Shown one piece after another: positions 60,348-64,000 of a DNA stretch of 64,000 nucleotides. Below the pieces are notes generated by a model. That model saw only the letters and a program-made list of their open reading frames with translations. It did no database searches and had not been told where the DNA came from. Origin of the DNA: Pseudactinotalea suaedae (GTDB lineage: Bacteria; Actinomycetota; Actinomycetes; Actinomycetales; Beutenbergiaceae). Both the position numbers and the translations under genes were made by a program. The DNA is taken from contig NZ_WNXY01000001.1 of NCBI RefSeq assembly GCF_009733815.1, positions 186,001 to 250,000 of the forward strand, given 5' to 3'. Each line of letters opens with the position of its first letter. Position 1 is the stretch's first letter.

Positions 60348-61294
60348 GCGAACCGACCGGCACCGTGCCCGACGACTTCTACTTCAACACCGAGACCGAC
60401 CTCTTCCCGCACCAGAAGGCGGAGGTGATGATCCAGGCCCTGCCGTGGCTCGAGCGGTTCGCCGGTGCGATCGTCGTGGTCAAGTTCGGTGGCAACGCGA
60501 TGATCGACGCCGAGCTGGAGCGCGCGTTCGCCGAGGACATCCGGTTCTTCCGCTACGCCGGGCTCAAGCCCGTGGTCGTGCACGGCGGTGGCCCGCAGAT
60601 CAGCGAGATGCTCAAGCGCCTCGACATCGCGAGCGAGTTCCGTGGCGGGCTGCGCGTCACCACACCCGAGTCGATGGACATCGTCCGGATGGTGCTGACC
60701 GGCCAGGTGCAGCGCAAGCTGGTCAACCTGCTCAACTCCACCGAGGCCCTCGCCGTCGGGATGTCCGGCGAGGACGCCGGCCTCCTCGGTGCCCGGCGCC
60801 GCACCGCGCTCGTGGACGGCGAGCAGGTCGACGTCGGGCTCGTGGGTGACGTGGTGCGGGTCAACGCGCACGTGCTCCAGGGGATCCTCGACGCCGGCCG
60901 CATCCCGGTGGTCTCGACCATCGCGCCCGACGTCGACAACCCCGGCGACGTCCTCAACGTCAACGCGGACACGGCGGCGGCCGCGATCGCCGTCGCGCTG
61001 CGCGCCAAGAAGCTCGTGGTGCTCACCGACGTCGAGGGCCTCTATCTCGACTGGCCGGACCGGTCCTCGCTGGTGCGCAGGATCGTCGCCGCCGACCTCG
61101 AGCAGCTGCTGCCGAGCCTGGAGGCCGGCATGGTCCCCAAGATGGAGGCCTGCCTGCGTGCGGTCCGCGGCGGCGTGCCGCGCGCGCACATCGTCGACGG
61201 TCGTCAGCCCCACTCGCTGCTGCTGGAGATCTTCACCAGCGACGGTGTCGGCACCATGGTCAGCCCCGAGCAGCCCGAAGGCAGCGAGTCATGA
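60344..61294 (+). CDS. argB: Acetylglutamate kinase
   Basis: A 316-residue amino acid kinase: [48 protein letters not shown] and GMVPKMEAC. Pathway step two; usually feedback-inhibited by arginine when an N-terminal helix is present, as the 30-residue extension here suggests. ATG 60344 overlaps the argJ stop. Confidence 0.95.
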   Translation: MSEPTGTVPDDFYFNTETDLFPHQKAEVMIQALPWLERFAGAIVVVKFGGNAMIDAELERAFAEDIRFFRYAGLKPVVVHGGGPQISEMLKRLDIASEFRGGLRVTTPESMDIVRMVLTGQVQRKLVNLLNSTEALAVGMSGEDAGLLGARRRTALVDGEQVDVGLVGDVVRVNAHVLQGILDAGRIPVVSTIAPDVDNPGDVLNVNADTAAAAIAVALRAKKLVVLTDVEGLYLDWPDRSSLVRRIVAADLEQLLPSLEAGMVPKMEACLRAVRGGVPRAHIVDGRQPHSLLLEIFTSDGVGTMVSPEQPEGSES

Positions 61295-62562
61295 CGGAGA
61301 TCCTCACCAGCACCGGGGCGGGCTCGGAGATGGTCTGGGAAGCACGCTACGCGGGCGCCCTGATGAACACCTTCGGACCGCCGCAGCGCGTGCTCGTGCG
61401 CGGCGAGGGCTGCTACGTGTGGGACGCCGACGGCACCCGCTACCTGGACCTGCTCGGCGGGATCGCCGTCAACACCCTCGGGCACGCCCACCCCACGCTG
61501 ACCGGCGCGATCGGCGCCCAGCTCAACACGCTCGGGCACATCTCGAACTTCTTCGCCTCGCCGACCCAGATCGCGCTCGCCGAGCGGCTGCTGGAGCTGG
61601 TCGTGCCCGACGGTGCGCCCGATGGATCGCGCGTGTTCTTCACCAACTCCGGCACGGAGGCGCTCGAGGCTGCCGTCAAGCTCGCCCGCAAGCACGGCGG
61701 TGCGCAGCGGCCCCGGATCCTCGCGCTGGAGGGGGCGTTCCACGGCCGCTCGCTCGGCGCGCTGTCGCTGACGCACAAGGCCGCGTACAAGGACCCGTTC
61801 GGGCAGCTGCCGGTGGATGTGGCGCACCTGGCGTTCGGCGACGTCGCCGCCCTGGAGCGGGCGTTCGAGGAGCAGGGGAGCGCGATCGCCGCCCTCGTGC
61901 TCGAACCCGTGCAGGGCGAGGCCGGCGTGCGGCCGCTGCCTCCCGGCTACCTCCGGCGTGCCCGCGAGCTGACCACCGAGCACGGGGCGCTGCTGATCCT
62001 CGACGAGGTGCAGTCCGGCATGGGTCGCACCGGCATGTGGATGGCCCATCACCAGCCCGACGTCGGTGGCGGAGTCGACGCGGTCGTCCCCGACGTCGTG
62101 GCCCTCGCGAAGGGGCTGGGCGGCGGCTTCCCGATCGGGGCGCTCGTCGCGATCGGTGACGGGCCGGCGACCACGCTGACCCCGGGCACCCACGGCACGA
62201 CGTTCGGTGGCAACCCGGTGGCGGCGGCGGCGGGGCTCGCGACGATCCACGTGATCGAGCGTGACGGCCTGCTCGGCGCCGTCACCGAACGTGGCCAGTA
62301 CCTGCGCTCGGCGATCGAGGCGCTGGGCCACCCGCTCGTGAGCGGCGCCCGCGGTCTCGGGCTGCTGATCGCGATCGAGCTGACCGCCGCGATCTCGGCG
62401 GAGGTCGCCACGGCGCTGATGGCGGCCGGCTACATCGTCAACGCCGTCACGCCCACGGCGATCCGGCTCGCCCCGCCCTACATCCTGAGCCAGGCGCAGG
62501 CGGAGGCGTTCGTCGCCGACCTGCCCGCGATCCTCGACTCGACCTCGGAGGTGCCCCTGTGA
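61291..62562 (+). CDS. argD: Acetylornithine aminotransferase
   Basis: A 423-residue class III aminotransferase: [45 protein letters not shown] and the PLP lysine in [17 protein letters not shown] 61291 overlaps the argB stop (ATGA). Confidence 0.95.
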   Translation: MTEILTSTGAGSEMVWEARYAGALMNTFGPPQRVLVRGEGCYVWDADGTRYLDLLGGIAVNTLGHAHPTLTGAIGAQLNTLGHISNFFASPTQIALAERLLELVVPDGAPDGSRVFFTNSGTEALEAAVKLARKHGGAQRPRILALEGAFHGRSLGALSLTHKAAYKDPFGQLPVDVAHLAFGDVAALERAFEEQGSAIAALVLEPVQGEAGVRPLPPGYLRRARELTTEHGALLILDEVQSGMGRTGMWMAHHQPDVGGGVDAVVPDVVALAKGLGGGFPIGALVAIGDGPATTLTPGTHGTTFGGNPVAAAAGLATIHVIERDGLLGAVTERGQYLRSAIEALGHPLVSGARGLGLLIAIELTAAISAEVATALMAAGYIVNAVTPTAIRLAPPYILSQAQAEAFVADLPAILDSTSEVPL

Positions 62563-63509
62563 CCCGCGAACCGCTCCGACACTTCCTCGCCGACGACGAT
62601 CTCAGCTCGGCGGAGCAGCGCGAGGTGCTCGAGCTGGCGGCGGCGCTCAAGGCCGACCGCTTCGCCGCGCGCCCGCTGGCCGGCCCGCGCTCGGTCGCGA
62701 TCATCTTCGACAAGCCCACGCTGCGGACCCAGGTCTCGTTCACGGCGGGGGTGAGCGAGCTCGGTGGCTACCCGATGCTGGTCGATGGCGGTCTCGCCAA
62801 GATCGGCGTGCGGGAGTCGGTCGCCGACGTCGCGCGCGTGCTGGGCCGGCAGGTCGCGGCGATCGTCTGGCGCACCTACGAGCAGGCCAAGATCGAGGAG
62901 ATGGCCGCGCACGCCGGGGTCCCGGTGGTCAACGCCCTCACCGACGACTACCACCCGTGCCAGGGCCTCGCCGACCTGCTGACGATCGCCGAGCACACCG
63001 GTGGGTTCGCCGCGCAGGGGCCGGCCCTCGCCGGCCGCTCGCTGGCCTACGTCGGCGACGGCGCGAACAACATGGCGCACACGTACCTGCTCGCCGGGGC
63101 GCGCGCGGGCATGGACGTCCGGATCGGCGCACCCGAGGGCTACCAGCCCGACCCGGCGATCGTCGCGCGCGCCGAGGCGATCGCGGCCGCGACCGGCGGC
63201 CGGATCACGCTGACGACCGACCCGGGCACCGCCGTCGAGGCCGCGAGCGCGGTCGTCACCGACACCTGGGTGTCGATGGGCCACGAGGCCCAGGCCACCG
63301 AGCGTGAGACCCCGTTCCTGCCCTACCAGGTGAACGCGCCGCTGGTCGCGCTCGCCGCACCCGGCGCCCCGGTGCTCCACTGCCTGCCCGCCTACCGCGG
63401 CAAGGAGATCACCGCCGACGTCATCGACGGCCCCCAGTCCGTGGTCTGGGACGAGGCGGAGAACCGCCTCCACGCGCAGAAGGCGATCCTCACGTGGTTG
63501 CTCGGATGA
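62559..63509 (+). CDS. argF: Ornithine carbamoyltransferase
   Basis: A 316-residue transcarbamylase: [11 protein letters not shown], the ornithine-binding DTWVSMG, and HCLPAYRG. The carbamoyl-phosphate motif, usually STRT, reads TLRT within [11 protein letters not shown]. The SMG loop supports ornithine as substrate. GTG 62559 overlaps the argD stop (GTGA). Confidence 0.93.
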   Translation: MTREPLRHFLADDDLSSAEQREVLELAAALKADRFAARPLAGPRSVAIIFDKPTLRTQVSFTAGVSELGGYPMLVDGGLAKIGVRESVADVARVLGRQVAAIVWRTYEQAKIEEMAAHAGVPVVNALTDDYHPCQGLADLLTIAEHTGGFAAQGPALAGRSLAYVGDGANNMAHTYLLAGARAGMDVRIGAPEGYQPDPAIVARAEAIAAATGGRITLTTDPGTAVEAASAVVTDTWVSMGHEAQATERETPFLPYQVNAPLVALAAPGAPVLHCLPAYRGKEITADVIDGPQSVVWDEAENRLHAQKAILTWLLG

Positions 63510-63573
63510 GCTCGCACCACGGCGCTCTCCTGCTCTGCTGCGCTCGTCGCGACGGCTGCGCGGGGACGCCGCG

Positions 63574-64000
63574 ATGAGTGCGCCTGCGACCAAGCCGGCC
63601 CGGCACGCGCTGATCCGGCGGGTGGTCGCGAACCACGCGATCCACTCCCAGGCGGACCTGCTCGACACGCTGGCGGCCGAGGGTGTCAGCGTCACCCAGG
63701 CGACGCTCTCGCGCGACCTGGAGGAGCTGCGCGCGCACAAGGTGCGCACCGCCGACGGCTCGCTGCAGTACGCGCTGCCGTCCGAGGGCACCACGGCGAC
63801 GCCGGCGAGCGGGGCGGGTGCCGAGCAGCTCGCGGCCCGGCTGACGCGGCTGTGCGGTGAGCTGTTGGTCCGCGCCGACGCCTCCGCGAACATCGTGGTG
63901 CTCCGGACCCCGCCCGGCGCGGCCCAGTTCCTGGCCTCGGCGATCGACGAGTCCGTGCTTCCCTCGGTGCTGGGCACGATCGCCGGGGACGACACCGTGC
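63574..64000 (+). CDS. argR: Arginine repressor ArgR (partial, 3' end outside window)
   Basis: From ATG 63574 an open frame continues past the window end (142 codons seen). The winged-helix N-terminus shows [20 protein letters not shown] and [20 protein letters not shown], followed by the oligomerisation/arginine-binding part starting near residue 90 ([20 protein letters not shown]). It represses arginine synthesis genes when arginine is abundant. It lies 64 bases after argF and no clear ribosome site is visible. Confidence 0.92.
   Translation, partial: MSAPATKPARHALIRRVVANHAIHSQADLLDTLAAEGVSVTQATLSRDLEELRAHKVRTADGSLQYALPSEGTTATPASGAGAEQLAARLTRLCGELLVRADASANIVVLRTPPGAAQFLASAIDESVLPSVLGTIAGDDTV

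Overview
The window is a gene-dense, very GC-rich stretch of actinobacterial chromosome, most likely from a member of the Micrococcales. I infer this from the codon use, from the PriA-type HisA and the mycothiol-dependent maleylpyruvate isomerase family protein, from the gene order infC-rpmI-rplT / SpoU methyltransferase / pheST / argCJBDFR, and from the many leaderless genes. I see no insertion sequence, prophage, CRISPR array, rRNA or tRNA. About 58 protein genes are called; the first (ABC ATPase) and last (argR) run off the window.

Layout. 1-4138: a divergent ABC exporter/TetR pair whose shared control region holds a 16-bp-period repeat array, then a second ABC exporter. 4172-6946: an MFS transporter whose reading frame runs without a stop into hisD. 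6999-21591: mixed genes: a PspC protein, a duplicated pterin-dehydratase/VOC protein, two RecQ helicases (one with a phosphoribosyltransferase-like tail), an ABC-F protein, an orphan Tat-type sugar-binding lipoprotein, a HAD phosphatase and a DUF255 protein. 21619-28360: an F420-type oxidoreductase, a DHA2 MFS pump, and the his cluster hisC-hisB-(unknown)-hisH-priA with an SseB-like protein. 28386-34144: ilvA, a structured leader plus infC (AUC start)-rpmI-rplT, then SpoU methyltransferase-kinase-2H phosphoesterase. 34147-43108: LigC ligase, aldo/keto reductase, a decayed streptogramin-lyase-like gene, DUF2071, an NhaA-DsbA fusion, a LigD-type primase-polymerase and an SNF2 helicase. 43205-49986: aminotransferase, DedA, a tiny ribbon-helix-helix/VOC pair, and pheST behind an attenuator-like leader. 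50084-58002: a membrane acyltransferase with a sensor kinase/response regulator, small redox genes, an FGGY kinase and peptide deformylase. 58085-64000: argCJBDF-argR.

Expression logic visible in the DNA. At least twenty genes start 6-8 bases after a TANNNT-like -10 hexamer and lack a Shine-Dalgarno sequence, so leaderless transcription looks like the main mode. Genes inside operons are joined by ATGA/GTGA/TTGA overlaps. An imperfect dyad, GGGGACATCCCC, occurs in three intergenic promoter regions (before the PspC gene, before the small RHH regulator, and before the acyltransferase-kinase-regulator operon), with a one-mismatch version before the second ABC exporter. I propose it as the target of the window's own two-component system, or of another envelope-stress regulator. 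Translation genes appear to be controlled by leaders (infC, pheST), and arginine genes probably by the ArgR encoded at the window end.
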